Source: Bradyrhizobium sp. NP1 (GTDB lineage Bacteria > Pseudomonadota > Alphaproteobacteria > Rhizobiales > Xanthobacteraceae). From it: a stretch of 64,000 nt of DNA. Location of the stretch: NCBI RefSeq assembly GCF_030378205.1, contig NZ_CP127385.1:3202001-3266000 (forward strand). The letters run 5' to 3'. The translations under genes and the position numbers were made by a program. Of the stretch, positions 32,897 through 42,916 are shown one piece after another (the first letter of the stretch is position 1; each line of letters starts with the position of its first letter). The notes under the pieces are model-generated. The model did no database searches, was not told the origin of the DNA, and saw only the letters and a program-made list of their open reading frames with translations.

Positions 32897-33355
32897 ATGG
32901 GCACAAAGACAGCCTACAGATCTTTTCGCTACAAGGCCAACACAGCCTGGAGTTCCGCCCGACGGGGCACGCTTTCTGCGTCGGGAAAACCGAACATCGA
33001 TGTTGGCAGTCCGCCTGAGTTTAAGGGCGAGCCAGACATTTGGGCACCTGAAGAGCTATTCGTGGGCTCGGTCAACACATGCATGATGCTGACCTTCCTC
33101 ACGCTCGCCCAAGCGAAAGGTCTGACTCCGTTGCGATATGAGAGTGAGGCGGAAGGCCTGCTCGAAAATATCGAAGGCAAGTACCGCATCACAGAAGTTA
33201 AGGTTCGACCGCGCGTAAGCCTCAAAGATAAAGCCGAACTCGAACGCGCCCGCGAAATCTTGGAAACCGTCGAAGCACAGTGCTTCATCTCGAACTCCAT
33301 AAAATCGAAGGTCTCGCTCGCTGCTGAGCTTGTCCTTGCTCCCTCGCCAAAGTGA
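32897..33355 (+). CDS. OsmC-family protein
   Basis: 152 residues, peroxide-reducing thiol family. MGTKTAYRSFRYKANTAWSS, FKGEPDIWAPEELFVGSVNTCMMLTFLTLAQAKGL (first cysteine in VNTCMMLTF), YESEAEGLLENIEG, ITEVKVRPRVSLKD, ETVEAQCFISNSIKSKV (second cysteine in AQCFISNS). The paired cysteines in these places mark OsmC/Ohr proteins active against organic hydroperoxides. AGGAGG at good spacing. Downstream on the same strand lies a redoxin, so both genes fit an antioxidant theme. Confidence 0.9.
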   Translation: MGTKTAYRSFRYKANTAWSSARRGTLSASGKPNIDVGSPPEFKGEPDIWAPEELFVGSVNTCMMLTFLTLAQAKGLTPLRYESEAEGLLENIEGKYRITEVKVRPRVSLKDKAELERAREILETVEAQCFISNSIKSKVSLAAELVLAPSPK

Positions 33356-33704
33356 AAACGAATTGCGTCGGCTGTGCGAGTCCGGTTCTGGCCCAAATGC
33401 GATGGGATGTTTCTTATCAACTCTTTATGCGGTAAACTTCTTTCCTCAAGCCAGCTGCTCATGCATCCGCCACGGCAGGGCGTACGGAGCATAGCCATGG
33501 CCGAAGCCACCTCGTTTAGAAAAACTAGCTGCGCTGGTTCCCAGCAATAGGAACGGGCTCGAGCCATGCGCGTGCTAAGCATGAAGTAGCCTCTGCAAAT
33601 AGCGGCCGTCGTGGCTTGCTGATAGTAGTTGGATGGCGGTCGCGCTTTCCCACGGCTGGGCGCCAACGTCGTACAGGCATATTTGGAACACAAGGAGGTG
33701 CGTG
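33356..33704. other. Intergenic stretch without a gene
   Basis: About 350 bases; nothing recognisable. It ends with AAGGAGG for the redoxin gene. Confidence 0.55.
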
Positions 33705-34259
33705 ATGGCGACGACCGCCACCCAGGTCACTCTCGATACGCCGGCGGCGGAGTTTCGGCTTCCGGCCACCGACGGCAAGACTTACGCACTGGACGACGTT
33801 GCGGGCGAAAAGGGAACGGTCGTCGTCTTTATCTGCAACCATTGCCCCTATGTCAAAGCGGTGATCGACCGCATGGTTGCGGACGCCCGCGTGCTGATGT
33901 CAGAGGGCGTAGGCTTTGCGGCGATTTGCTCGAACGATGCGGCGAGCTATCCCGAAGACTCATTTGAGAATATGAAGCATTTCGCGAAGGCTCATGATTT
34001 CCCGTTTCCTTATCTTCACGACGAGACCCAGACAGTCGCGCGGGCGTATGGGGCGGTCTGTACGCCGGACTTCTTCGGTTACAACGCCGACCGCAAGCTC
34101 AAATACCGCGGCCGGCTCGACGAAGGTCGCACAACTCCGCCCCGCGCGGGGGCGGCCCGAGAGCTTGTCGAGGCCATGCGCGCGATTGCGACCACCGGTG
34201 TGGCGCCGGCTGACCAAAAGGCGTCCATTGGCTGCTCGGTCAAATGGAAGGACGCATAA
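33705..34259 (+). CDS. Thioredoxin-like redoxin (AhpC/TSA superfamily)
   Basis: 184 residues. FRLPATDGKTYALDDVAGEKGTVVVFICNHCPYVKAVIDRM carries a CNHC pair at the place of the peroxiredoxin/thioredoxin active site, with GVGFAAICSNDA, YPEDSFENMKHFAKAHDFPFPYLHDETQTVARAYGAVCTPDFFGYN (the cis-Pro loop TPDFF) and RGRLDEG following. Similar 'thioredoxin family' proteins are common and of unknown partner. ATG 33705 is fixed by AAGGAGG at ideal spacing. Intact and the last clear gene before the tRNA-Gly fragment. Confidence 0.9.
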   Translation: MATTATQVTLDTPAAEFRLPATDGKTYALDDVAGEKGTVVVFICNHCPYVKAVIDRMVADARVLMSEGVGFAAICSNDAASYPEDSFENMKHFAKAHDFPFPYLHDETQTVARAYGAVCTPDFFGYNADRKLKYRGRLDEGRTTPPRAGAARELVEAMRAIATTGVAPADQKASIGCSVKWKDA

Positions 34260-34825
34260 ACCGAGCCCTTGTCATGGCGCCCCACCAGCTACCCGGTTGG
34301 AGGCGCAGTCGAAAATATGGACATGCGGTCCGAACGGGTTCCTCAGCATCTCGCTCGCGCTCGGGGATTTGAAGGCGGCAGTCGCAATGGCCGCATTGAA
34401 GTCGCCCCTTTTTTACTTTTTGGGAGACGTAGCCATTGGCTTTGCTCACGGCTGCACGCTTGGCAAAGCGGAGAAGGTTCGATCCCAGTTCCTCTCGCTC
34501 CAGCGAGAGCTGTCACAAAGGTGTCCTTGATGGATTGAACTGACCCGCGCTAGCTGACGTTGGCTGTCACTGGATCGAATTTGATGGGGCGGCCCAACCG
34601 CGAAACAATCGATCGAGCGTAGCTGAGGTCCGCACGCTCACTTCTGAAAACTAAAAGCTGAGGTGTCGTGGCTGTCGAGCCCAACGGGTAGTCCGCATAC
34701 CTTGCTGCCAATTGGCAGCTGACGCGAACGCCATTCTGACAAGGGGAAATTCTCTAACGATCTCAACAGGTGAAAAGGCTGTGAATTGTCAGAATCTGCG
34801 TTGAGAGCACAAAGGAAATTTGAAG
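34260..34825. other. Intergenic stretch left of the tRNA fragment
   Basis: About 565 bases. A minus-strand frame at 34638-34874 starting ERVKGIEPS is the well-known false antisense of a tRNA 3' end. No gene is supported. This is the inside flank of the putative attachment site. Confidence 0.55.
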
Positions 34826-34870
34826 ACTTCCAAGCTGAATACGAGGGTTCGATTCCCTTCACCCGCTCCA
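34826..34870 (+). other. 3' fragment of tRNA-Gly(TCC), putative attachment site
   Basis: The 45 bases hold the anticodon loop CTTCCAA (34827-34833, anticodon TCC), the variable region, the T arm (GAGGGTTCGATTCCCTTC) and the acceptor 3' side ACCCGCTCCA with CCA. The 5' half (acceptor, D arm, anticodon 5' stem) is absent: upstream bases do not pair. Such a partial 3' tRNA duplicate is what tyrosine-recombinase islands leave at the end distal to the rebuilt tRNA. A full tRNA-Gly(TCC) elsewhere is expected but cannot be seen here. Confidence 0.8.
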
Positions 34871-34918
34871 ACAACTTGAGCTGTCAGCTTTTCATTCTGA
34901 CAAGCCACGCATTCCCGT

Positions 34919-35017
34919 TCAGGCAAATGCGATAGCGAGCAAGCCCGAGCAGAGGATGAAAAGACCGGTAACGGTTACAGCGAGGAAGCTGTAAGAAGCG
35001 AATTCTTCGCGTGTCAT
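34919..35017 (-). CDS. Small single-helix membrane peptide
   Basis: 32 residues too short for routine calling: MTREEFASYSFLAVTVTGLF, then ILCSGLLAIAFA. A polar N-terminus and one helix to the C-terminus. GGAGGG lies about 9 bases upstream of the ATG at 35017. It lies just outside the tRNA-Gly fragment. Could be a membrane microprotein; no family known to me. Confidence 0.5.
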   Translation of the reverse strand: MTREEFASYSFLAVTVTGLFILCSGLLAIAFA

Positions 35018-35299
35018 GATACACACCCTCCGCTCGGCAATGCTGGTTGCCACCTGCAATCGGCTGTTCCAGATCAGCAGCGAGACTAGAGCGATTGAGG
35101 TTGATGACTCAATTGGACGCTGGTTCGCGTCCGATACCGAAAACGTATCGGGAGACTTATACGAAGGTTTGTGATTTGCCTTTCACGTCCCGTCATTCTG
35201 GACGTTCAGGCTTGTCCGATCCCGACGAGCGCTCGCCCGGACTGGGGAACACCGGGTCGAGTCGTGAGACGGTGAAACGGCGGGCCCCGTCGCGACCGA

Positions 35300-36271
35300 T
35301 CAGGCGGCGATCCTCGCGAAACGCTTGCGGTATTCGGCTGGCGTAACGCCGACATGCCGCGCGAAAGCGCGGCGCAGGGTGTCCGCATCCGCAAAGCCGC
35401 AATGCGCCGCAACCTGTTTGGGCGTCGCGTGGCCGACCTCCAGCAAGCGCCGGGCGGCGTTGACGCGCGCCTCCTCGACCCAGGTCGCCGGCGTGATCCC
35501 GACCTCGCTTCGAAACAGACGCGCGAAATGGCGCGGGCTCAGCTCCATGCGCTTGGCGAGGTTGGCGACGCAGTGATCGAGCGCCGGATTGGCGGCGACC
35601 CACCGCTGCAGCTCCTGAAGCGCCGCCCGACCCGCCGGAGCCGCTTCGCCCTTGCGGCTGAACTGCATCTGCCCGCCCGGACGCTTGAAGAACATGACGA
35701 GCTGCCCGGCAACCCGCATGGCGATGTCGTGTCCGAGATCCTCCTCGACCAGCGCGAGCGCCAGATCCAGCCCCGCGGTCACACCCGCCGCAGTGCGCAG
35801 TGGTCCGTCACTGACATGGATCGCGTCCTCGTCGACGCTGACCGAGGGATAACGATCCGCCAGTTGCCTGGCGACCGCCCAATGTGTCGTCACGCGCCGG
35901 CCCTCGAGCAGGCCCGCCGCGGCTAGATAGAACGCACCGCTGCAGACGGAGCCGAACCGGCGCGCCGCCGGCGCCTTGCGCCGCAACCAGTCGACCACCT
36001 TGCCGTCCGCTGGAACATCCACCGCGTTCGGACATCCCGCGATCAGCAGGGTGTCCGGCTTCATGTCCGCGTCGATGCCGATGACGCGATCGGGCATCAG
36101 CCGCGCCCCGGAAGAGCTACGGATCGCGCCTGGCTCGGCTGCGACCACCAGCAGCGCATAGGGTGAGTTCCCGGCCTGCACGTTGGCCTCCGCGAACACG
36201 TCGAGCGGCCCCGAGACATCGAGTAGTTGCACGCCTGGCAGCGCCACAATGGCGATCGTTCTTGCTTTCAT
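35300..36271 (-). CDS. GlxA-type transcriptional regulator (DJ-1/PfpI plus AraC)
   Basis: 323 residues. Residues 5-175 are a DJ-1/PfpI-like domain (IAIVALPGVQLLDVSGPLDVFAEAN, DTLLIAGCPNAVDV, FGSVCSGAFYLAAAGLLEGRRVTTHW), where the Cys in GSVCSGAF sits at the nucleophile elbow. Residues 215-320 are a double helix-turn-helix of AraC type (LAKRMELSPRHFARLFRSEVGITPATWVEEARVNAARRLLE, CGFADADTLRRAFARHVGVTPAEYRKRF). It probably senses a small metabolite and controls the divergent HD-domain gene, 110 bases away, across a perfect palindrome at 36308-36322. Confidence 0.95.
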   Translation of the reverse strand: MKARTIAIVALPGVQLLDVSGPLDVFAEANVQAGNSPYALLVVAAEPGAIRSSSGARLMPDRVIGIDADMKPDTLLIAGCPNAVDVPADGKVVDWLRRKAPAARRFGSVCSGAFYLAAAGLLEGRRVTTHWAVARQLADRYPSVSVDEDAIHVSDGPLRTAAGVTAGLDLALALVEEDLGHDIAMRVAGQLVMFFKRPGGQMQFSRKGEAAPAGRAALQELQRWVAANPALDHCVANLAKRMELSPRHFARLFRSEVGITPATWVEEARVNAARRLLEVGHATPKQVAAHCGFADADTLRRAFARHVGVTPAEYRKRFARIAA

Positions 36272-36307
36272 CACCCACGTCCGTTCAAGCCCGGTTTTGG
36301 CAGAATT

Positions 36308-36322
36308 TGACGTAATACGTCA
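36308..36322. promoter_or_regulatory. Putative operator between glxA-type gene and HD gene
   Basis: Perfect 15-bp palindrome TGACGTA-A-TACGTCA in the 110-base divergent gap. The position suits a dimeric AraC-type or other regulator acting on one or both promoters. Assignment to the GlxA-type protein is inference. Confidence 0.5.
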
Positions 36323-36381
36323 TTTGAAGACAGTCCAGCCCCATTTTACTTTTTCGGCGAACACAACAACTGGAGCAAGTC

Positions 36382-37041
36382 ATGAGCCTGTCCACCGAAC
36401 TTCTGAGCCGGCCCATTGGCGTCAGCATTCCCGACAGCAAACTCGCGCGGGAGATAACGGAACTGGTGCGCGACACCGAGACAGCGCTGCTGTTTCACCA
36501 TTCGAGCCGCGTCTATTACTGGGGCGCGCTGGCCGGCAGGCGCCGCGGTCTCCGGTTCGATCCTGAACTGCTCTATGCCGGCGCGATGTTCCACGACATG
36601 GGATTGACCCATCAGCACAGCAGCCCAGATGAGCGCTTCGAGGTCGACGGCGCCAACGCCGCCCGCGACTTCCTGCGCAGCCGCGGCATCGCACAACACG
36701 ACATCGATACGGTTTGGACCGCGATCGCCTTGCACACCACGCCGGGCATCCCGCAGCACATGCACCCGGTCGTGGCCCTGGTGACGGCCGGCGTCGAAAT
36801 GGATGTGCTTGGCATGGCCTATGCCGAGTACAGCGACGCGGAGCGCGAGGCGGTGGTGCATGCACATCCGCGCAACGCGCATTTCAAGGAAGACATCATC
36901 CAGACCTTCTACGACGGCATCAAGCACAAGCCGGAGACGACCTTCGGCAACGTCAAGGCCGACGTGCTCGCCGACAAGGATCCGCATTTTGTCCGCGGCA
37001 ATTTCTGCAGCGTGATCTGCAACTCCGCCTGGCGCGGGTAA
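36382..37041 (+). CDS. HD-domain phosphohydrolase-like protein
   Basis: 219 residues. [19 protein letters not shown] and [17 protein letters not shown] hold the H...HD metal site; [16 protein letters not shown] follows and [33 protein letters not shown] has the further His/Asp residues of the HD superfamily. The form is close to the cyanamide hydratase-like (DDI-like) branch, but I cannot confirm that substrate. Metal-dependent, cytoplasmic. The gene faces the GlxA-type regulator and precedes the catalase gene (98 bases) on the same strand. Confidence 0.9.
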   Translation: MSLSTELLSRPIGVSIPDSKLAREITELVRDTETALLFHHSSRVYYWGALAGRRRGLRFDPELLYAGAMFHDMGLTHQHSSPDERFEVDGANAARDFLRSRGIAQHDIDTVWTAIALHTTPGIPQHMHPVVALVTAGVEMDVLGMAYAEYSDAEREAVVHAHPRNAHFKEDIIQTFYDGIKHKPETTFGNVKADVLADKDPHFVRGNFCSVICNSAWRG

Positions 37042-37138
37042 GTCTTCACACCTGCTCAGATCACGAATTCGAGCGCCGGTCGGGCGCGCGAAACTCGCAC
37101 GTCATAAGTCAACCATGCCCAAAACTCAGGAACCTACG

Positions 37139-38605
<1,467 letters not shown>

Positions 38606-39130
38606 GATAGACCTGAACCACGCTCGCGTGGTGTCGAACAGCATGAGTGTCGGGGATTGCTAATTCAACGCGGCGGGTTAGCGCCCGTCGCGGCCTGATG
38701 CCGGCTTCTCGGACGCGGCGTTGCCCGGGTTCAGCCGGTTTCAGGTGCCTGGCTTAGGCCATCCAGTCCCCGGTGCCGATCTTGACCGCCACGTCCGCGC
38801 CGAGCGCGGCGTGGGGCCATGCCCCATTTTTCGCGCTGCCGGGCACGCCGAAAAAATAGGCCAATCGACGGCTTAGGACGTTCTTTTCCAATTTCGAATG
38901 AGCCCATGGGAGGACTTCGATCCTCTCGTCGCCGCCCATCGCCTGGCTCCGATGGGCGGTCGCGGCACGCTCAGTGTGACCTGCCACGTTCCGCGAATTC
39001 CACACCCGTTGCGAATGTAGACGACTGTTGCCCTTCGGTGACGGGCAAGATGGGTATCCAAGTGTAGATTTGTCCCGACCGAAGTTTTCGAATCCTTATT
39101 TTTTGCATTCTCATTTTCAAGGACACTTTC
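38606..39130. other. Intergenic stretch without a gene
   Basis: About 525 bases between the catalase and the porin-like gene. A short hairpin (ACCACGCTCGCGTGGT, near 38617) lies just after the catalase stop and may slow readthrough. Otherwise nothing recognisable. The spacer probably holds the promoter for the outer-membrane gene. Confidence 0.55.
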
Positions 39131-39964
39131 ATGAAAAGACTTGGACTGAAGGTCGCTGCCGCGCTTTTGATGTTCGCTGGCGCTGCTTCTGCCGCTGATT
39201 TGCCGGCCCGTACCTACACGAAGGCGCCGCCGCCCATCGCACCCGTCACTAACTGGACGGGATTCTACGTCGGTATCGACGGAGGCTACGGCTGGACCAA
39301 CAACACCGGGAATGGGACTTTCTTTACGCCCGCGGGGATTCCATTCGGTCCCGGCACCGCGGCGCCTCCCGGCAACGTGGCAAAGGCGCAGGGCGGCCTC
39401 GCCGGCGGCACCGCCGGCTACAATTGGCAAACCGGCGCGATCGTTTGGGGTATCGAGACCGATATTCAATGGTCTGACATCAAGGGTTCGGGATCGGTCA
39501 TTGACCCTTGCTGCAGTCCCACGTTCCCGGGACCGAACGGCGTGTATAGCGCGTCGCAGAACCTGACCTGGTTTGGCACGACGCGCGGCCGCGTTGGCTG
39601 GCTGGCTACTCCCAACCTCCTGCTCTTTGCGACCGGCGGCGCGTTCTACGGCCACGAGAATGTGTCGTCGACCATCTTCTTCCCCGCATCGGGCTTTATG
39701 TATCCGGCGTCCAACAGCACGACGCGCGTCGGCTGGACGGTTGGCGGCGGTTTCGAATATCTCTTCGCCAGCTCTTGGTCCGCCAAGGTTGAGGGCCTCT
39801 ACTACGACATGGGGAACATCAACAGTTCATTCACCTGTCCGGCCGGCGTCGCGACCTGCACCGTCGGCTTCACCCAGACTGGCACGTTCGCTTTGCATGG
39901 AGCAATCGTGCGCGCCGGTCTGAACTGGCACTTCAACCCCGGCCCGGTTGTCGCAAGGTACTGA
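39131..39964 (+). CDS. Outer-membrane beta-barrel protein (Omp25/RopB-like)
   Basis: 277 residues: signal peptide MKRLGLKVAAALLMFAGAASA, then ADLPARTYTKAPPP, a hallmark of the Brucella Omp25-like family of rhizobia, then WTGFYVGIDGGYGW and alternating strands (GGLAGGTAGYNWQTGAIVWGIETDIQWSDI, TWFGTTRGRVGWLATPNLLLFATGGAFYG, SNSTTRVGWTVGGGFEYLFASSWSAKVEGLYYDMGNI) with the terminal strand AIVRAGLNWHF and aromatic end. An eight-stranded barrel with no known transport. Followed directly by a strong terminator. Confidence 0.9.
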   Translation: MKRLGLKVAAALLMFAGAASAADLPARTYTKAPPPIAPVTNWTGFYVGIDGGYGWTNNTGNGTFFTPAGIPFGPGTAAPPGNVAKAQGGLAGGTAGYNWQTGAIVWGIETDIQWSDIKGSGSVIDPCCSPTFPGPNGVYSASQNLTWFGTTRGRVGWLATPNLLLFATGGAFYGHENVSSTIFFPASGFMYPASNSTTRVGWTVGGGFEYLFASSWSAKVEGLYYDMGNINSSFTCPAGVATCTVGFTQTGTFALHGAIVRAGLNWHFNPGPVVARY

Positions 39965-39993
39965 TGCGCACGGCTCAGGTTTGAGCAAAACAA

Positions 39994-40027
39994 AAAAGCC
40001 CCGGCGCTCGGCCGGGGCTTTTCTTTT
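39994..40027 (+). terminator. Rho-independent terminator of the outer-membrane gene
   Basis: Stem AAAAGCCCCGG / CCGGGGCTTTT with loop CGCTCGG, then TCTTTT. Strong GC stem and a U run, 30 bases after the stop. The A-rich 5' arm also suits the reverse direction. Confidence 0.85.
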
Positions 40028-40213
40028 CGCCAAGAGCACAGAGCCTATTCGGACGGGGATCCTTCAGGCTGACTCGAAACGTACAGCGCGACAATTCCTG
40101 TCAGCGCTTCACCGCTTCGCACGCGAGCCCATTTCGCACCAACTCCCTACCGACGAGTACGGCGAAGAGAATCCAGAAAGAAGCTGCGCCGGAGTGAGCC
40201 AGCCCATCGTTCG

Positions 40214-40342
40214 TCATCCGAAGAAGAGCACGTATCCGCCCAGAATGAGCACGTCGAACCATTCGGAAAACGGTTGGACATTTGTCGCCAGCAGCAACGA
40301 TGCGAGCAGCACGCCGAGCAGAAACAATTGAAACTTGTACAT
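40214..40342 (-). CDS. Small two-helix membrane protein
   Basis: 42 residues: MYKFQLFLLGVLLASLLLAT, NVQPFSEWFDVLILGGYVLFFG. One clear helix, a short loop with PFSEW, and a second hydrophobic stretch to the C-terminus. GGAGGAAG precedes the ATG at 40342, which fixes the start against the longer upstream frame. Function unknown. Confidence 0.6.
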   Translation of the reverse strand: MYKFQLFLLGVLLASLLLATNVQPFSEWFDVLILGGYVLFFG

Positions 40343-40527
40343 GGACTTCCTCCGAGAGAATTCGCGCCTGATGTGAGCGATCCGCGCACGGACGCGTCGC
40401 AGGAGCGCGTCACGCCAAGGCATGAGCCATGGTCGGCCCACGAAGCGCGCGCCAAAGCGCCGATTGCGGAGCCGGCCGACGATCGCCGGCGTGTCTGCGG
40501 AACAGCGACCGTGCGCCGAACCGGTCG

Positions 40528-41028
40528 CTACTTCGCCGGCGCCTGATCGCAGGACACCGTCGGATTCATGTCGGCGAACGTGCCGTGCGGATTCGATCTC
40601 CAGGCCCAGACGTGCAGCTCGTAGAACGGGCCGGGGCCGTAGCGATTTGGCGCGTTGGTGAAATTGAAGAGCTGCCCCTCGAGCGAGGCGGGTCCTTTGG
40701 AAGCGATGTATTCGACCGCGATCAGCTCCATTTTGCCGTCGGTTTTCGGCTCGTACATGATCGCTTGCGGGCGCTCGATATCAACGCTGTCGCCGATCAG
40801 CGAGGCGTTGACATAGTGCACCCCCATCGCGCCGCCATCGGCGCCGCCGGCGCAAGGTATCGGAGTGTAACCTTCCGAAACGGCGACAGCGACGTCCTTG
40901 AAACGGTCGTTGGCGAGACGCACATGATCGGAAAGCGTGTGGCCGCCATCCGCCACGGCGGCGGTTCCAATTGCAGAGAGCGACAGGTAAGCGAGCCTTG
41001 CGGCCCAAGCCCAGGAAACGAGACGCAA
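40528..41028 (-). CDS. Exported hypothetical protein with TTG start
   Basis: 166 residues. TTG 41028 is chosen because AGGAGA lies 8 bases before it and the signal peptide begins there (LRLVSWAWAARLAYLSLSAIGTAAVA-DGG). The mature part is distinctive: VRLANDRFKDVAVAVSEGYTPIPCAGGADGGAMGVHYVNASLIGD, IERPQAIMYEPKTDGKMELIAVEYIAS, LEGQLFNFTNAPNRYGPGPFYELHVWAWRSNPHGTFADMNPTVSC. Relatives with this GYVP..C...GGAMG.HYVN and FYELHVWAW..NP.G.F.D.NP pattern are common in proteobacteria and unassigned; periplasmic. Two Cys may pair. Confidence 0.7.
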   Translation of the reverse strand: MRLVSWAWAARLAYLSLSAIGTAAVADGGHTLSDHVRLANDRFKDVAVAVSEGYTPIPCAGGADGGAMGVHYVNASLIGDSVDIERPQAIMYEPKTDGKMELIAVEYIASKGPASLEGQLFNFTNAPNRYGPGPFYELHVWAWRSNPHGTFADMNPTVSCDQAPAK

Positions 41029-41203
41029 TTTTGTTCTCCTGATTTGATGCCCCGGCGGCAGCGTCACGAAGCGAGTGCCTCGAGTGCAGCGTGTTGTCCG
41101 AGGAGGGCAGGAGATATCGGGGGCCGTGGCAAAAGACTTTGCGGTAAGCTTTGCTTTCGCGCTAGATCTGCTTGATTTTTGATCGAGAAGGCTTTGTCGT
41201 CGC

Positions 41204-42775
41204 GTGCAATTTACCTTTGGCGATCACGCGCTTGACACTGACAAGCGGGAGCTGCGCCGCTCCGGCGAGCCGATTGCTGTCGAACCTCAGGTTTTTGATC
41301 TCTTGATCTACCTGATCCAGAACCGCGACCGCGTCGTCAGCAAGGATGACCTGTTCGCGGAAGTCTGGGGCGGCCGTATCGTCGCGGACTCGACGCTCGC
41401 TACCCGCATCAACGCCGCGCGCAAGGCGATCGGCGACAGCGGGAACGAGCAGCGGCTGATCCGCACGATTGCCCGCAGGGGCGTCCGGTTTGTCGGCGAC
41501 GTGCAATCTCGGGAAGCAGCAATCGAATTTGCGCAAGCTGCCGATCCATCGCTCGACGAGCGCCTTTTCGCGGGCCAGGCCGGGCCGCCGTCGGACCGGC
41601 CCGCGATCGCGGTGCTTCCCTTCGTCAATATGAGCGGCGAGGCGGAGCAGGAGTATTTTTCCGACGGGATCAGCGAAGACATCATCACGGCCCTGTCGAA
41701 GCTGCGCTGGTTCTTCGTCATCGCGCGCAACTCCTCATTCGCCTACAAGGGCAAGTCCGTCCACATCAGGCAGATCGCCAAGGAGCTCGGCGTCGACTAC
41801 GTCATCGAAGGGAGCGTGCGCAAGGCGGGCGAACGCATCCGCATCGCCGTTCAGCTCAACGACGTCACGACCGGCAGCCATCTCGGGGCGGAGCGGTACG
41901 ATCGCGAGGTCGCCGGCGTCTTTGCCGTGCAGGACGAGATAACCGAAGCGATTGTCGCCACGATCGAGCCTCAGCTCTACGCCGCGGAGAATTTTCGCGC
42001 GCGGCGCAAGGCGCCCGAGAGCCTCGACGCATGGGACCTGGTGATGCGCGCGCTGTCCCATTTCTGGCGCATGACCCGCGAGGACAATTTTGCGGCCCAG
42101 GCGCTATTGGAGCGGGCCATCGCGCTTGATCCGAACTATGCGCAGGCGCATGCCGTGCTCGCGGTCAGCCATACGTTTGGTGCTCACATGGGCTGGCAGG
42201 ATGCCGCAACCGCGACGCCAATCGCCGAACGCGCGGCACTGGCGGCGGTGCGAGCCGACGGCGAGGACCCTTGGGCGCATCTCGCGATGGCCGCCGCCTG
42301 TTCCTATCTCGGACGTCTTGACGATGCGCTCGCCGCGTATGAACTGGCGCTGCGTCTCAATCCCAACTTCTCGCTGGCGCAGGGCTATTATGGCCTGGTG
42401 CTGTCGTGGACCGGGCGCGGGCGCGAAGGCACCGAAGCCGTGCGGCGCGCGCTCAGGCTTTCTCCGCGTGATCCCTTGTCGGCAATCTATTATGGCGTTG
42501 CAGGCTACGCCGCGTTCGTGGAGGGAGATTACAGCCAAGCGATCCGGCTGTGTCGCGAGAGCGTTCGGCAGCGCAACGATTTTGTCGGCGGCTACCGCGT
42601 GCTTGCGGCGGCCGCCGGAATGGCCGGCGAAACGGAGCTCGCGATCGCCGCGCTGCGGGAGTTGCGTCGCGTCCAGCCCAACATCTCGCTCGCCTGGATC
42701 GGGAGCCAGTTGCCGTTCCGGGCAGAGCAGCGCGAGCGCTTTCTGGAAGGTTTGCGGCGCGCAGGGCTCGATTGA
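41204..42775 (+). CDS. Winged-helix/TPR protein (CadC-like N-terminus)
   Basis: 523 residues. Residues 1-105 are an OmpR/CadC-type winged helix (ELRRSGEPIAVEPQVFDLLIYLIQNRDRVVSKDDLFAEVWGGRIVADSTLATRINAARKAIGD). A TolB-like/FlgO-type domain follows (IAVLPFVNMSGEAEQEYFSDGISEDIITALSKLRWFFVIARNSSFAYKGKSVHIRQIAKELGVDYVIEGSVRKAG), then TPR repeats (ALLERAIALDPNYAQAHAVLAVSHTF, ALAAYELALRLNPNFSLAQGYYGLVL). No transmembrane helix, unlike CadC. Such proteins are usually cytoplasmic transcription-related proteins of unknown trigger. GTG 41204 is the start. Divergent from the exported protein gene. Confidence 0.9.
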   Translation: MQFTFGDHALDTDKRELRRSGEPIAVEPQVFDLLIYLIQNRDRVVSKDDLFAEVWGGRIVADSTLATRINAARKAIGDSGNEQRLIRTIARRGVRFVGDVQSREAAIEFAQAADPSLDERLFAGQAGPPSDRPAIAVLPFVNMSGEAEQEYFSDGISEDIITALSKLRWFFVIARNSSFAYKGKSVHIRQIAKELGVDYVIEGSVRKAGERIRIAVQLNDVTTGSHLGAERYDREVAGVFAVQDEITEAIVATIEPQLYAAENFRARRKAPESLDAWDLVMRALSHFWRMTREDNFAAQALLERAIALDPNYAQAHAVLAVSHTFGAHMGWQDAATATPIAERAALAAVRADGEDPWAHLAMAAACSYLGRLDDALAAYELALRLNPNFSLAQGYYGLVLSWTGRGREGTEAVRRALRLSPRDPLSAIYYGVAGYAAFVEGDYSQAIRLCRESVRQRNDFVGGYRVLAAAAGMAGETELAIAALRELRRVQPNISLAWIGSQLPFRAEQRERFLEGLRRAGLD

Positions 42776-42916
42776 AGCGGTGCGAGATCGCGCAGCGAAG
42801 GGGCCGCCCGCTGCTGTTCTGGTCGCAGCCGCAGGATGCGCGTCGGCCACGGCACGTCAAGCGAAGCGCTGCCGTTCCGGTCGAAAATACGAGAGCCGTC
42901 GGACGCTCAGGGCGCC

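Noticed and set aside
34638..34874. Minus-strand frame beginning MLERVKGIEPS
   Set aside because: This is the familiar false protein from the antisense of a tRNA 3' end; the signal is the tRNA-Gly fragment.
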